A DNA stretch of 12,090 nucleotides from CAYIBD01 sp964361655 (GTDB lineage Bacteria > Patescibacteriota > Minisyncoccia > Sungbacterales > SURF-37), in assembly GCA_964361655.1 (NCBI GenBank), contig CAYIBD010000020.1:1-12090 (forward strand). The letters run 5' to 3'. The position numbers were made by a program, and so were the translations under genes. The notes under the pieces were generated by a model. It ran no database searches. It saw only the letters and a list, made by a program, of their open reading frames with translations, and had not been told where the DNA came from. Positions 1 through 8,256 of this stretch are shown here, in pieces (the stretch's first letter is position 1; each line of letters begins with the position of its first letter).

Positions 1-161
1 TGCTTTTTCGCCGGAGGCGAAAAAGCAAGATGCAGCGGAACCCGCCAAAGCATGAAATCCCTGCCCGTCCGGCAGGCGGGCTTCGACCCAGCCCAGGATA
101 CACGCTGTCCCCGCATTCATCCACGGGCTTCCGCCCGTGGCTTTCTGCGACGGCGGGTAAA
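1..161. repeat. Hairpin-rich dispersed repeat, copy 1 (downstream of rpoC)
   Basis: This block matches 7193-7335 on the other side of rpoBC, in the same orientation, with scattered differences. It opens with a perfect 12-bp hairpin (stems 1-12 and 16-27, loop GGA) and probably continues beyond the left edge. A second hairpin at 63-81 (7-bp stem with one G-T pair) is absent from the other copy. A third at 121-140 has an 8-bp stem and the loop TTCC, which reads GGAA (GNRA type) on the minus strand that carries rpoC. Short reading frames cross it in several frames, but nothing suggests translation. It is probably a genomic repeat built from hairpin modules; its function is unknown. Confidence 0.8.
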
Positions 162-204
162 GCGCAAGACGCTGCCTTTGGCAGCTTCCGAAGTTTTGCG
201 CTTT
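159..204 (-). terminator. Nested hairpin after rpoC, possible terminator
   Basis: A 9-bp outer stem (159-167 with 196-204) encloses a 6-bp inner hairpin (171-176 with 180-185, loop TTT on the plus strand). It starts 14 bases after the rpoC stop codon. On the minus strand the outer stem ends in CTTT and no long T-run follows, so it is a weak intrinsic terminator at best. It may protect the 3' end or act together with the hairpin at 1-27. Confidence 0.4.
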
Positions 205-220
205 GCACTTTGGGCTTTTC
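193..220. repeat. Degenerate heptamer array abutting the rpoC stop
   Basis: Four consecutive 7-nt words run through this stretch in phase; on the minus strand the ones after the stop read AAAGCCC, AAAGTGC and AAAGCGC. The array begins with the first base after the rpoC TGA and leads into the nested hairpin. The same architecture is seen after groEL and after the orphan groEL tail, with different words. Confidence 0.6.
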
Positions 221-3200
221 ACTTCTTGTGGTAGCCGGTGCCGGCCGGGATCAGCCGGCCGATGATGACGTTTTCCTTCAAGCCGCGCAGCCGATCTTCC
301 CGGCCCTCGATTGCTGCATTGATGAGCACGCGTGCGGTTTCCTGGAACGACGCTGCGGAGAGGAAACTCGACGTCGTGAGCGCCACCTTGGTGATGCCGA
401 GCAAAATCTGCACCGCTGTCGCCGGTCGCTTGCCTTCGCGCTCCGCCCGGCGGTTTTCGTCGCGGAACCTCGACTTCTCAAGAATTTCACCCGAGGTGAA
501 GGAAGTATCGCCGGCCTCCTTGATGCGAACGCGTGAAAACATCTGGCGCGTAATCACCTCAATGTGCTTATCGTGGATCGGTGCCCCCTGGAGGGAGTAG
601 ATCTTCTGCACCTCCTTAATGATGTAGCGCTCGACGAGTTCCTTGCCGGCGATCTTGAAGAGTTCCCGCAGATCAGCGTGACCTTCTGACAAGAGGTCCC
701 CCTTCCTCACCGCGCTGCCAACGCCGACGAAAAGCCCGGTTGCCGGAGGGACGCGGAACTCCTGTATGGACGGCTCGACATCGGGCTTTTTCTTGCGGCC
801 CTTCGGCTTGGGCTTGGCGGCGAGCTCCTCCAGTGTGGGCTCAATCGCGATTCGTACGATTCTCTCGCGATTGACTTCGACGATTTCCGCCACCGTCCCA
901 TTCACATCGGAGAGCACGGCCTGGCCCTTCGGCGGGCGGATTTCGAAAATCTCCTCAACGCGCGGGAGTCCGGTGGTGATATCGCCGCCGCCGGCCACGC
1001 CGCCGGTGTGAAATGTGCGCATGGTGAGCTGGGTGCCCGGCTCCCCGATCGACTGTGCGGCGACAATACCGACCGCCTCGCCAAAACGGACGAGCTCATC
1101 GCGCCCGAGGTCAAGTCCGTAGCACATGCGGCAGATGCCGCCGAGGGCTCTGCAGGTGAGGGGGGACCGAACCGTGACGTCGCTCACGCCGGAGCGCTCA
1201 ATGGCATCAGCAATCTCACGGCTGATCATGGTGCCGGCCGCGGCAATGGCCGTGCCATCCGGCGCGGCAACATCGCGGGCGGCAATGTGGCTGAAGGCGC
1301 GGAGGCCGAAGGGGCGCCCGATCTCCTCGGAGTCCGCGCGGTAGATCACCATGCCGCGGCGCGTACCGCAATCCTCTTCGGAGATGATTACATCCTGGGC
1401 GACGTCAACCAGCCGCCGCGTGAGGTAGCCGGCCACAGCCGTTTTCAGCGCCGTATCCGCAGTACCTTTTCGCGCGCCGTGGGTGGAAATGAAATATTCG
1501 AGCACATTCAGGCCTTCCTTGTAGGAGGACAGCACCGGCAGTTCAATGATCTTCCCCGCGGGGTTGATGACGAGGCCTTTCATGCCCGACATCTGCATGG
1601 TCTGGAACCACGAGCCGCGGGCCTTGGAGGTAATCATGGTCCAGACGGGTCCGCGCGGATCAAGCGTTTCCGGCAGTGCCTCCTTCACGCGATCCATGAC
1701 TCCCCGCCATACTTCGACCACGCGGTCGTAGCGCTCGCGGTCAGTCAAGAGGCCTCGCCGGTAGTAATCGTCAATTTGTTCTATTTCTGTTTCGGCGCCG
1801 CGGATCCACTCCTGTTTTTCTCGGGGGACCCGGAGATCATCCATGCCCCAGGAGAGCCCGGACATCGTCGCGTACTCAAATCCGAAGTTCTTCAACGCAT
1901 CGAGGATCGGCGGCGTAGCGGCAATGCCGTAGCGCTGGATGAGATCAGCTACAAGCTCCTCCATATCCTGGAACCTGATCTCCTTATTGATGAAGGGGTA
2001 ATCGGCCGGCAGGGTGCGGTTGAACAGGAGCCGCCCCACCGTGGTCTCGACGCGCGCGGCTTCTCCCTCTTTCCCGGTTGCCTTGATCAGCCGAACGAGG
2101 ACTTTCGCCCGGAGGTCCGCCACCTGAAATTCATAAGCCATCACGGCGTCTTTTTCGTCAGCGAACACCGTTCCTTCGCCGCGGGCGCCGGGCTCGATCA
2201 TGGTCGCCCAAAAGGCGCCCAAGATCATATCCTTGGTTGGCTCGATGATGGGGTCGCCCGTTGCCGGCTTCAGGAGGTTCACCTCCGAGAGCATAATCTC
2301 CCGCGCCTCCCGCTGCGCCTCTTCGGTCAGGGGCACGTGCACCGCCATCTGGTCACCGTCAAAGTCGGCGTTGAAGGGCGGGCAGACCATGGGGTGGATC
2401 TGGATCGCATGGCCCTCAATCAAGACCGGCTGGAATGCCTGGATGCCAAGGCGGTGGAGCGTGGGGGCGCGGTTTAAAAGCACCAGCCGCCCCTCGCCAA
2501 TGACTTCCTCGAGGAGCGCCCAAACCTCCGGCGGCCGTTCCTCGATCATGCGCCCCGCCCCCCGGATGTTGTGCGCCAGCTCCCGCTCAATGAGCTTGCG
2601 GATGACAAACGGCTTGAAGAGTTCCAGGGCCATCTCCTTCGGCAGCCCGCACTGATGGAGTTTTAGTTCCGGCCCGACGACAATGACCGAGCGGCCGGAG
2701 TAGTCCACGCGCTTCCCGAGGAGGTTCTGACGGAAGCGGCCCTGCTTGCCCTTCAACATATCAGCCAGCGAACGGAGCGGCCGGCGCTGCACCTGCGAGG
2801 CCACTGCCGCCTGGCCGCGCCGAGCAGTGTTGTCAATCAGGGCATCCACGGCTTCCTGGAGCATGCGCTTCTCGTTCCGGGTGATGACCTCGGGCGCCCG
2901 CAACTCGTAGAGCCGTTTGAGGCGGTTATTGCGGTTGATCACGCGGCGGTAGAGGTCATTGAGGTCGGATGAGGCGTAGCGGCCGCCATCGAGGGGAACC
3001 ATGGGGCGGAGATCCGGCGGGATCACGGGGAGAACGTTCAAGAACATCCACTCCGGGCGGAGGCGGTTTTTGATCATCGCCCGCACCACCCGCAAGCGCT
3101 TCAGGTACTTTTTCTTCTGGAGCGGTGGCGAGACCTCGAGCTCCGAAACAAGGTTCCGCTCAAGCTTTTCAAGATCAACATCTTCGAGGATTTTTCGAAT

Positions 3201-3845
3201 AACCTCGGCGCCAATGCCGGCGGAAAATACGTCGCCGTACTTGAGGGCCAAGCGGTGGTATTCGACTTCGGAAAGGACGCGCAGCAGCCGGAACGAGCGG
3301 AGCTCTTCCTTGGCTTTCTCCTTGGCGAGCTTCAGTTTCTCAAGTTCGCGCGGAGTGGCCTTGGCCGACTTCACCTTGAACTCCCGATCGATTTCCTCGA
3401 GCGCTTTCTTGCGCTTGTCCTCGGTGATGGCGGTGATGATGTAGCCGGCAAAATAGATCACTTTCTCGAGGTCGCCGAGCGACACGTCCAGGATGAGCCC
3501 GATCTTCGACGGTACGCCGCGCAAGAACCAGATGTGCGAAACCGGTGCCGCAAGCTGAATGTGTCCGAGCCGCTCCCGGCGAACGACCGCCCGGGTCACC
3601 TCGACCCCGCATTTGTCACAGGTGATGCCCTTGTAGCGGATGCGGCGGTACTTGCCGCAGTAGCACTCATAGTCCTTGGTCGGCCCGAAAATCCGCTCAT
3701 CGAAGAGACCGTCGCGCTCGGGCTTGGCGGTGCGGTAATTGATGGTCTCGGGCTTGGTCACCTCGCCCTTGGACCACGACAAAATCTCCTCGGGTGAAGC
3801 GAGTTTCAGGACCATGCTTTTAAAATCATTCCCGCGCGTCTCCAT
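219..3845 (-). CDS. rpoC: DNA-directed RNA polymerase subunit beta'
   Basis: Catalytic subunit of RNA polymerase, which with beta forms the active-site cleft. The 1208-aa protein has the N-terminal zinc ribbon (Cys61, 63, 76, 79), the active-site motif NADFDGDQM at 492-500 with the Mg-binding Asp494, 496 and 498, and the second zinc site (Cys826, 898, 905, 908). The bridge helix lies around 754-802 and the trigger loop/helix around 921-970. The conserved C-terminal block (SAASFQET, then GRLIPAGTGY) ends only three residues before the stop. The large trigger-loop insertion of E. coli is absent, which explains the shorter length. A lysine-rich stretch (1011-1020) is a small local insertion. The start at 3845 is preferred over Met11 because the DF-x-x-hydrophobic residues just before LASPE are conserved in the family. 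Neither start has a Shine-Dalgarno sequence. It is cotranscribed with rpoB, 12 bp upstream. Confidence 0.98.
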   Translation of the reverse strand: METRGNDFKSMVLKLASPEEILSWSKGEVTKPETINYRTAKPERDGLFDERIFGPTKDYECYCGKYRRIRYKGITCDKCGVEVTRAVVRRERLGHIQLAAPVSHIWFLRGVPSKIGLILDVSLGDLEKVIYFAGYIITAITEDKRKKALEEIDREFKVKSAKATPRELEKLKLAKEKAKEELRSFRLLRVLSEVEYHRLALKYGDVFSAGIGAEVIRKILEDVDLEKLERNLVSELEVSPPLQKKKYLKRLRVVRAMIKNRLRPEWMFLNVLPVIPPDLRPMVPLDGGRYASSDLNDLYRRVINRNNRLKRLYELRAPEVITRNEKRMLQEAVDALIDNTARRGQAAVASQVQRRPLRSLADMLKGKQGRFRQNLLGKRVDYSGRSVIVVGPELKLHQCGLPKEMALELFKPFVIRKLIERELAHNIRGAGRMIEERPPEVWALLEEVIGEGRLVLLNRAPTLHRLGIQAFQPVLIEGHAIQIHPMVCPPFNADFDGDQMAVHVPLTEEAQREAREIMLSEVNLLKPATGDPIIEPTKDMILGAFWATMIEPGARGEGTVFADEKDAVMAYEFQVADLRAKVLVRLIKATGKEGEAARVETTVGRLLFNRTLPADYPFINKEIRFQDMEELVADLIQRYGIAATPPILDALKNFGFEYATMSGLSWGMDDLRVPREKQEWIRGAETEIEQIDDYYRRGLLTDRERYDRVVEVWRGVMDRVKEALPETLDPRGPVWTMITSKARGSWFQTMQMSGMKGLVINPAGKIIELPVLSSYKEGLNVLEYFISTHGARKGTADTALKTAVAGYLTRRLVDVAQDVIISEEDCGTRRGMVIYRADSEEIGRPFGLRAFSHIAARDVAAPDGTAIAAAGTMISREIADAIERSGVSDVTVRSPLTCRALGGICRMCYGLDLGRDELVRFGEAVGIVAAQSIGEPGTQLTMRTFHTGGVAGGGDITTGLPRVEEIFEIRPPKGQAVLSDVNGTVAEIVEVNRERIVRIAIEPTLEELAAKPKPKGRKKKPDVEPSIQEFRVPPATGLFVGVGSAVRKGDLLSEGHADLRELFKIAGKELVERYIIKEVQKIYSLQGAPIHDKHIEVITRQMFSRVRIKEAGDTSFTSGEILEKSRFRDENRRAEREGKRPATAVQILLGITKVALTTSSFLSAASFQETARVLINAAIEGREDRLRGLKENVIIGRLIPAGTGYHKK

Positions 3846-3857
3846 AGGTCGTTCGCA

Positions 3858-6800
3858 CTACTTGGTGCGCACCCGCTCCCGGACTTCGCGCTTGGCCGGT
3901 TCCCGTTGCGGCATGAGGTCCGGCGGGACCTTGGGTTTCTCCTCGCCGCCGCGGAGATCAACCGAGAGCGCGAGTCCTTTGAGCTCATTGACGAGAACAT
4001 AGAACGATGCCGGCACGTTCTGGCTCCTGATCCGTTCACCGGAAATGATGGCCTCATAGGCGGCGGCTCGGCCCTGGACGTCATCAGACTTGATGGTCAG
4101 CATCTCCTGGAGGGTATGCGCGGCACCGTAGCCCTCGAGCGCCCACACCTCCATTTCACCGAAGCGCTGTCCGCCGAATTGCGCCTTGCCGCCCAGGGGC
4201 TGCTGGGTGATCAGCGAGTAGGGCCCGATGGAGCGCATGTGGATCTTATCCTCCACGAGGTGATTCAGCTTCATGATGTAGGCAATCCCGACCGTGACCC
4301 GCTGCCGGTACTTATCACCGCTGACGCCATCGTAGAGATCAACCTTGCCGTCTTCGGGGAAGCCCGCCTTCCGCAGCTCTTCGTGAATCTCCGCTTCGCT
4401 CACGCCAGCCAGCGACGGCGAGATCGCCTGGTAACCGAGGAGCCGTGCTGCCATGCCGAGGTGCGTCTCCAGGATTTGGCCGAGGTTCATGCGCGAGGCC
4501 ACCCCCAGCGGGTTCAAGATAATGTCCACCGGCCGGCCGTCGGCGAGAAACGGCATGTCCTCCTGTGGCAAAATCCGCGCAATCACGCCCTTATTGCCGT
4601 GGCGGCCAGCGAGCTTGTCCCCAACCGCAATCTTGCGCAGCTGTGCCACCTCCACCTGGACCTGCTTGATGACGCCGGACTCGAGCTTGTCGCCGCGTTC
4701 CCGCGAGAAGACCTTGATTCCAACCACGCGGCCGCGCTTGCCGTGCGGCAACGTGAGCGAGGTATCCCGCACGTCCCGCGCCTTCTCGCCAAAGATCGCC
4801 CGCAACAGGCGTTCCTCCGGCGTTAACTCCGTCTCTCCCTTGGGCGAGGTTTTCCCGACCAAGATATCCCCCGAACGCACTTCCGCACCGATGCGGATGA
4901 TCCCCTCCTCATCAAGGTTCTTCAGTTTCTCTTCCGAGACGTTCGGGATGTCATAGGTGGTTTCCTCCGGCCCCAGCTTCGTATCGCGCACGGCAATGGA
5001 ATGATCCTCGATGTGAATTGAGGTGAACACCTCGTCCCGTACCAGCCGCTCGGAAATGATAATGGCGTCCTCATAGTTCCAGCCGTGCCAGGAGAGGAAC
5101 GCCACAACGAGATTCTGGCCAAGGGCCAGCTCGCCGTCATCCGTCGAGGAGCTATCGGCGAGTACCTGGCCGCGTTTCACCTTCTCGCCCTTGGCCACGA
5201 TCGGTCGCTGGCGGATCGCCGTGAAGGCGTTGGTGCGGAGGAAACAGTTCAGCGCGTAACTGATCGAGTCGCCCTTCTTCGGCTTCAGCACGATCTCGCG
5301 CGAGTCCACCTTCACGATTTCACCGTCCGCATCGCCAACCACCAATCGCCCGGAGTCTCGTGCGGCCCGGCCCTCCCGGCCAGTGGCCACGAGCGGCCGC
5401 TCGGCCCTGACACAGGGCACGGCTTGTCGCTGCATGTTGGAGCCCATCATGGCGCGGTTAGCGTCGTCGTTCTCGAGGAACGGCATTAAGCTCGTGGCAA
5501 TGGAGATGGCTTGCTGCGGCGAGACGTCAATGTAGTCAATGTGCTCGCGCGCAATCATCCCTGGCGCCCCGCCGAGGCGGGCCTCAACGCGTTCCTCGGC
5601 AATCGCGCCGGATGCATCAAACGCAATGCCGGCATGGGCGATGTTGAACCGTGCCTCGGCCGAGGCGTCGAGGTAGGCGATCTCGCCGGTGATCTTCCCC
5701 GCCCTTACCTTGACGTAGGGCGTTTCGATGAGCCCGAGCTCATTAATGCGGGCATGCCCGGCCAGGTGCCCTACGAGGCCGATGTTTTGGCCCTCCGGCG
5801 TCTGGATGGGGCAGATGCGGCCGTAGTGCGAGGGATGGACGTCCCTGACCTCAAAACCCGCCCGCTCGCGCGTCAACCCTCCGGGCCCCATGGCCGAGAG
5901 ACGGCGCCGGTGCTCAAGCTCGGCCAGCGGGTTTATCTGATCCATGAACTGCGAGAGCTGCGAGGAGGTAAAGAACTCTTTCACCGCAGCCATGAAGGGG
6001 CGGGCGTTGATCAGCTGCGCGGGGGTCATGGTATAGATATCGAGCGTTGACATCCGGTCGCGAACGATCCGGATCATGCGCTGGATGCCGACGCGGAGCT
6101 TATTTTGCAAAAGCTCGCCCACGCCCCGGACGCGGCGGTTGCCCAAATTGTCAATGTCATCGGGCGCGATGTCTCCGGCTTGGTTCAGCCGGATGATCTC
6201 GCGGAGCATGGTTACGAGGTCGTCAGCGTGGAGCAACCGGCCTTCCTCGGTGGCCGGGTCGCGCTTTGTCCCGAGGCGCTGGTTGAACTTGAAGCGGCCG
6301 ACCGGCGCAAGATCGTAGCGGTCAAAACTGAACATCGCCTGGATGAGCGACCGGGCGTTGTCAACCGCGGCGAGTTCACCGGGCCGGATGCGCTTATAGA
6401 TCTCGATGTAGGCCTCGTCCTGGGTTTTGGCGGCGTCCCGTGCGATGGTCTTCTGGATGAAATTTGGCTCGGCGGTGTCGATATCCTCGAATCGCTTCAA
6501 GATGTCGGCATCGGCGACCAAACCGAAGGCGCGGAGGAGTGTCGTCGCGGCGACCTTGCGCTTGCGGTCGATCCGCACGTGGATCGAGCCGTCCAGGTCG
6601 GTCTCAAACTCAAGCCAGGCGCCGCGGTTCGGAATGATCTTGGCACCGTAGTAGCGCCAGCCGCGCACCTGATGGGCGGTGAAATACACGCCAGAAGAAC
6701 GGATCAGCTGCGAGACAATCACCCGCTCCACGCCGTTCATGATGAACGTGCCCCGCGGCGTCATGAGCGGGAAGTCGCCGAGGTAGATCTCCTGCTCTTT

Positions 6801-7106
6801 CACCTCCCCGGTCTTCTTGTTGGTGAGGCGGCTCCGGATGCGGAGAGCCGCCTCGTAGGAGAGGTTATGTTCTTTGGCGTGAACCTCGGTGAACTTCGGC
6901 TCATCGAGGTAGTACTCGCCGAACTCCAGGAGGAGGTCTTTAGAAAGCGATGTAACCGGGGAGACCTCGGTAAAGAGTTCCTTCATGCCGACCTTCAGAA
7001 ACCGGTGATACGAGTTCAGCTGTATCTCGGAGAGGTCGGGGAGTTCTTCAAATGGCGGCCGGTACCTCGAGAAGTATTTATTTGGCAAGTCCTTTGGGTG
7101 GGACAT
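3858..7106 (-). CDS. rpoB: DNA-directed RNA polymerase subunit beta
   Basis: Second-largest RNA polymerase subunit, 1082 aa, somewhat shorter than most bacterial versions. The N-terminal lobe carries the GDFPLMTPRGTFIMNG block at 110-125. The rifampicin-pocket region follows at 381-407, then GPGGLTRERAGFEVRDVHPSHYGR around 407-430. The active-site block GDKLAGRHGNKGVIARI lies at 829-845 and the C-terminal clamp-binding region at about 960-1050. A charged tail of about 30 residues follows the usual end point. In the rifampicin pocket, the residues matching E. coli D516, H526 and S531 are unchanged, but N518 is Ile391 and S522 is Ala395. No Shine-Dalgarno sequence precedes the ATG. rplJ/rplL do not lie upstream; the gene has its own promoter and a long leader. 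Confidence 0.98.
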   Translation of the reverse strand: MSHPKDLPNKYFSRYRPPFEELPDLSEIQLNSYHRFLKVGMKELFTEVSPVTSLSKDLLLEFGEYYLDEPKFTEVHAKEHNLSYEAALRIRSRLTNKKTGEVKEQEIYLGDFPLMTPRGTFIMNGVERVIVSQLIRSSGVYFTAHQVRGWRYYGAKIIPNRGAWLEFETDLDGSIHVRIDRKRKVAATTLLRAFGLVADADILKRFEDIDTAEPNFIQKTIARDAAKTQDEAYIEIYKRIRPGELAAVDNARSLIQAMFSFDRYDLAPVGRFKFNQRLGTKRDPATEEGRLLHADDLVTMLREIIRLNQAGDIAPDDIDNLGNRRVRGVGELLQNKLRVGIQRMIRIVRDRMSTLDIYTMTPAQLINARPFMAAVKEFFTSSQLSQFMDQINPLAELEHRRRLSAMGPGGLTRERAGFEVRDVHPSHYGRICPIQTPEGQNIGLVGHLAGHARINELGLIETPYVKVRAGKITGEIAYLDASAEARFNIAHAGIAFDASGAIAEERVEARLGGAPGMIAREHIDYIDVSPQQAISIATSLMPFLENDDANRAMMGSNMQRQAVPCVRAERPLVATGREGRAARDSGRLVVGDADGEIVKVDSREIVLKPKKGDSISYALNCFLRTNAFTAIRQRPIVAKGEKVKRGQVLADSSSTDDGELALGQNLVVAFLSWHGWNYEDAIIISERLVRDEVFTSIHIEDHSIAVRDTKLGPEETTYDIPNVSEEKLKNLDEEGIIRIGAEVRSGDILVGKTSPKGETELTPEERLLRAIFGEKARDVRDTSLTLPHGKRGRVVGIKVFSRERGDKLESGVIKQVQVEVAQLRKIAVGDKLAGRHGNKGVIARILPQEDMPFLADGRPVDIILNPLGVASRMNLGQILETHLGMAARLLGYQAISPSLAGVSEAEIHEELRKAGFPEDGKVDLYDGVSGDKYRQRVTVGIAYIMKLNHLVEDKIHMRSIGPYSLITQQPLGGKAQFGGQRFGEMEVWALEGYGAAHTLQEMLTIKSDDVQGRAAAYEAIISGERIRSQNVPASFYVLVNELKGLALSVDLRGGEEKPKVPPDLMPQREPAKREVRERVRTK

Positions 7107-7167
7107 AATAACGGCTTACGCGTTAGTGAGAAAGTGCACCCAGCAGAGCAAAAAGGATAGTGAAGCT

Positions 7168-7335
7168 CCACGGCCTTCCGGCCGTGGCATCTTGCTTTTT
7201 CGCCGGAGGCGAAAAACTCGCAAGATGCAGCGGAACCCGCCAAAGCATGAAATCCTTCGACCCGGTCGAGGATACCCGCCGACCCCGCATTCATCCACGG
7301 GCTTCCGCCCGTGTCTTTCTGCGACGGCGGGTAAA
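7168..7335. repeat. Hairpin-rich dispersed repeat, copy 2 (in rpoB leader)
   Basis: Second copy of the repeat at 1-161, on the upstream side of rpoBC and in the same orientation. It holds three hairpins. At 7168-7187 is an 8-bp stem with TTCC loop. At 7187-7228 are two 9-bp helices (7187-7195 with 7220-7228; 7196-7204 with 7208-7216) separated by a 3-nt bulge at 7217-7219, with loop GGA. At 7296-7313 is a 7-bp stem with TTCC loop. On the transcribed minus strand the two TTCC loops become GGAA, a GNRA-type tetraloop. The hairpin at 63-81 of copy 1 is missing here, so the repeat looks modular. Confidence 0.8.
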
Positions 7336-7373
7336 CAAAATTAAACACGCAAAACGGCCCTTCTCGTCAGGGC
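7333..7373 (-). terminator. Attenuator-like hairpin in the rpoB leader
   Basis: On the minus strand a 5-bp GCCCT/AGGGC hairpin (7369-7373 with 7357-7361, 7-nt loop) is followed by a T-rich stretch with several runs of 3-4 T down to about 7333. This resembles a weak intrinsic terminator inside the leader, so it could attenuate rpoBC transcription. The stem is short and the T-tract is interrupted. Confidence 0.3.
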
Positions 7374-7513
7374 TTATGCAGCTTGTGCGCTCGCTACCTT
7401 CTAATTGCGGATGGGGTATCCTCGCGCAATTCTCTTATTAAATTTGTTACTGGAGCACCCCGCCTGACTCCGAATGGTCTCGGGATCTGGGGTGTCCTCA
7501 GGTCTTGGGGCTT

Positions 7514-7541
7514 ATTATACTCGCGGCACCGGCCCTGTCAA
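7514..7541 (-). promoter_or_regulatory. Near-consensus sigma70-type promoter for rpoBC
   Basis: On the minus strand a perfect -35 TTGACA (7541-7536) and a perfect -10 TATAAT (7519-7514) are separated by 16 bp. The expected start is near 7507. It begins about 30 bp after the lemA stop codon, and no terminator is visible between them, so lemA readthrough may also reach rpoB. Confidence 0.85.
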
Positions 7542-7572
7542 GGGGGAATCGAATGGCTGGGGATAACCACGG

Positions 7573-8127
7573 CTAGAACCTCACCCGAACTGGCTCGCGC
7601 TCTAGAGCTGATTCGGCCTCGAAGAATTCCATCTTGGCAAATCCGAAGCCAGTGGCCACAAGGTTGGTCGGGAATTGCTCAATCGCGATGTTGAGGTCGC
7701 GGACATTGGCGTTGTAGAAGCGCCGGGCGGCCTGGATTTTGTTCTCGGTGTCAGCCAGCTCGCGCTGGAGATCGAGGAAGTTGGCATTGGCCTTAAGATC
7801 GGGATAACTTTCGGATACGGCAAAAAGTGTTTTCAAGGTGTTGGACAGCATGTCATTGGCCGCAATCTGCTCTTTGGTGTTGGCCGCGGCCATAAAGCGC
7901 GTGCGCGCCGCGGTTACGCTCTCCAGGGTCTGGCGCTCATGGGCCATGTAGCCCCTCACCGTTTCCATGAGGTTGGGAATAAGGTCGAACCGCCGCTTCA
8001 GCTGCACGTCAATATCCGACTCGGCCTCCTTGGCCTGCTGCCGAAGGCGAACCAGGCCGTTATACGCGGCAATGAGCCAGATGATGAGTAAGACGAGGAC
8101 GCCGAGGACAATGTAGGGAGTGAGCAT
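7573..8127 (-). CDS. lemA: LemA family protein
   Basis: Membrane-anchored LemA-family protein of 184 aa, a usual family length. One N-terminal hydrophobic helix spans about residues 4-21, with the rest a helical soluble domain that is expected to face outward. Family hallmarks are clear: YNGLVRLR after the membrane segment, the DIDVQLKRRFDLIPNL-type block at 38-53, and the YPDLKANANFLDLQ region at 109-121 followed by TENKIQAARRFYNANVRDLN. The biochemical role of LemA proteins is not settled. A longer frame upstream to 8217 exists, but the ATG at 8127 begins the family N-terminus and coincides with the transcription start predicted from its promoter. It is the gene upstream of rpoB on the same strand. 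Confidence 0.93.
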   Translation of the reverse strand: MLTPYIVLGVLVLLIIWLIAAYNGLVRLRQQAKEAESDIDVQLKRRFDLIPNLMETVRGYMAHERQTLESVTAARTRFMAAANTKEQIAANDMLSNTLKTLFAVSESYPDLKANANFLDLQRELADTENKIQAARRFYNANVRDLNIAIEQFPTNLVATGFGFAKMEFFEAESALEREPVRVRF

Positions 8128-8134
8128 ATCTGCA

Positions 8135-8163
8135 ATTATAGATAGTCCAGGCGCTGATGTAAA
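8135..8163 (-). promoter_or_regulatory. lemA promoter placing the start site at the ATG
   Basis: On the minus strand -35 TTTACA (8163-8158), a 17-bp spacer, and a perfect -10 TATAAT (8140-8135). Only 7 bases separate the -10 from the ATG at 8127, so the expected start site is at or next to the A of the ATG. The sequence therefore predicts a leaderless lemA mRNA. Confidence 0.7.
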
Positions 8164-8204
8164 TCCCGCCTCCGCAATGTAAGCCTGACGCAATTTACGA
8201 ACCA

Positions 8205-8233
8205 TTGACAAAAGCACCGAAAAGCGCTAGTGT
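8205..8233 (+). promoter_or_regulatory. Likely promoter of the 133-aa plus-strand gene
   Basis: A perfect -35 TTGACA (8205-8210) with a poor -10 TAGTGT (8228-8233) at 17-bp spacing. The start would lie near 8240, giving a leader of about 30 nt that contains the AGGAGG site. The weak -10 leaves room for an activator or for low basal expression. It is divergent from the lemA promoter about 40 bp away. Confidence 0.45.
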
Positions 8234-8256
8234 TGTTTCACCACGAAGAAACACTG

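Larger units (their letters stand above)
7107..7507 (-). promoter_or_regulatory. Long structured 5' leader of rpoBC
   Basis: If transcription starts from the promoter at 7514-7541, the rpoB leader is about 400 nt and holds no convincing gene. In transcript order it contains a stem CACCCC/GGGGTG (7489-7494 with 7456-7461) enclosing a smaller CCGA/TCGG helix, an ATTGCG/CGCAAT hairpin near 7405-7431, a GC hairpin followed by a T-rich tract (7333-7373), and the dispersed hairpin repeat (7168-7335). I recognise no known leader class such as an r-protein site or riboswitch. The structure suggests control by attenuation or RNA stability, but that is inference. Confidence 0.45.

Noticed and set aside
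1008..2477. 489-codon plus-strand open frame opposite rpoC
   Set aside because: It is a mirror of the high-GC rpoC coding strand. The protein has no recognisable domain, no promoter or ribosome-binding site, and rpoC is unmistakable on the other strand.
7187..7335. CRISPR-like or phage attachment structure in the hairpin repeat
   Set aside because: There are no regularly spaced identical repeats with unique spacers. It is a set of different hairpins in a dispersed repeat.
7016..7348. 110-codon minus-strand frame over the rpoB leader and start
   Set aside because: Its sequence comes from the hairpin repeat and then from an alternative frame of rpoB. Frames of this sort appear in both repeat copies and have no coding signs.
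7383..7694. 103-codon plus-strand frame over the lemA end and rpoB promoter
   Set aside because: It overlaps lemA antisense and the rpoB promoter, with no ribosome-binding site and no protein family likeness.
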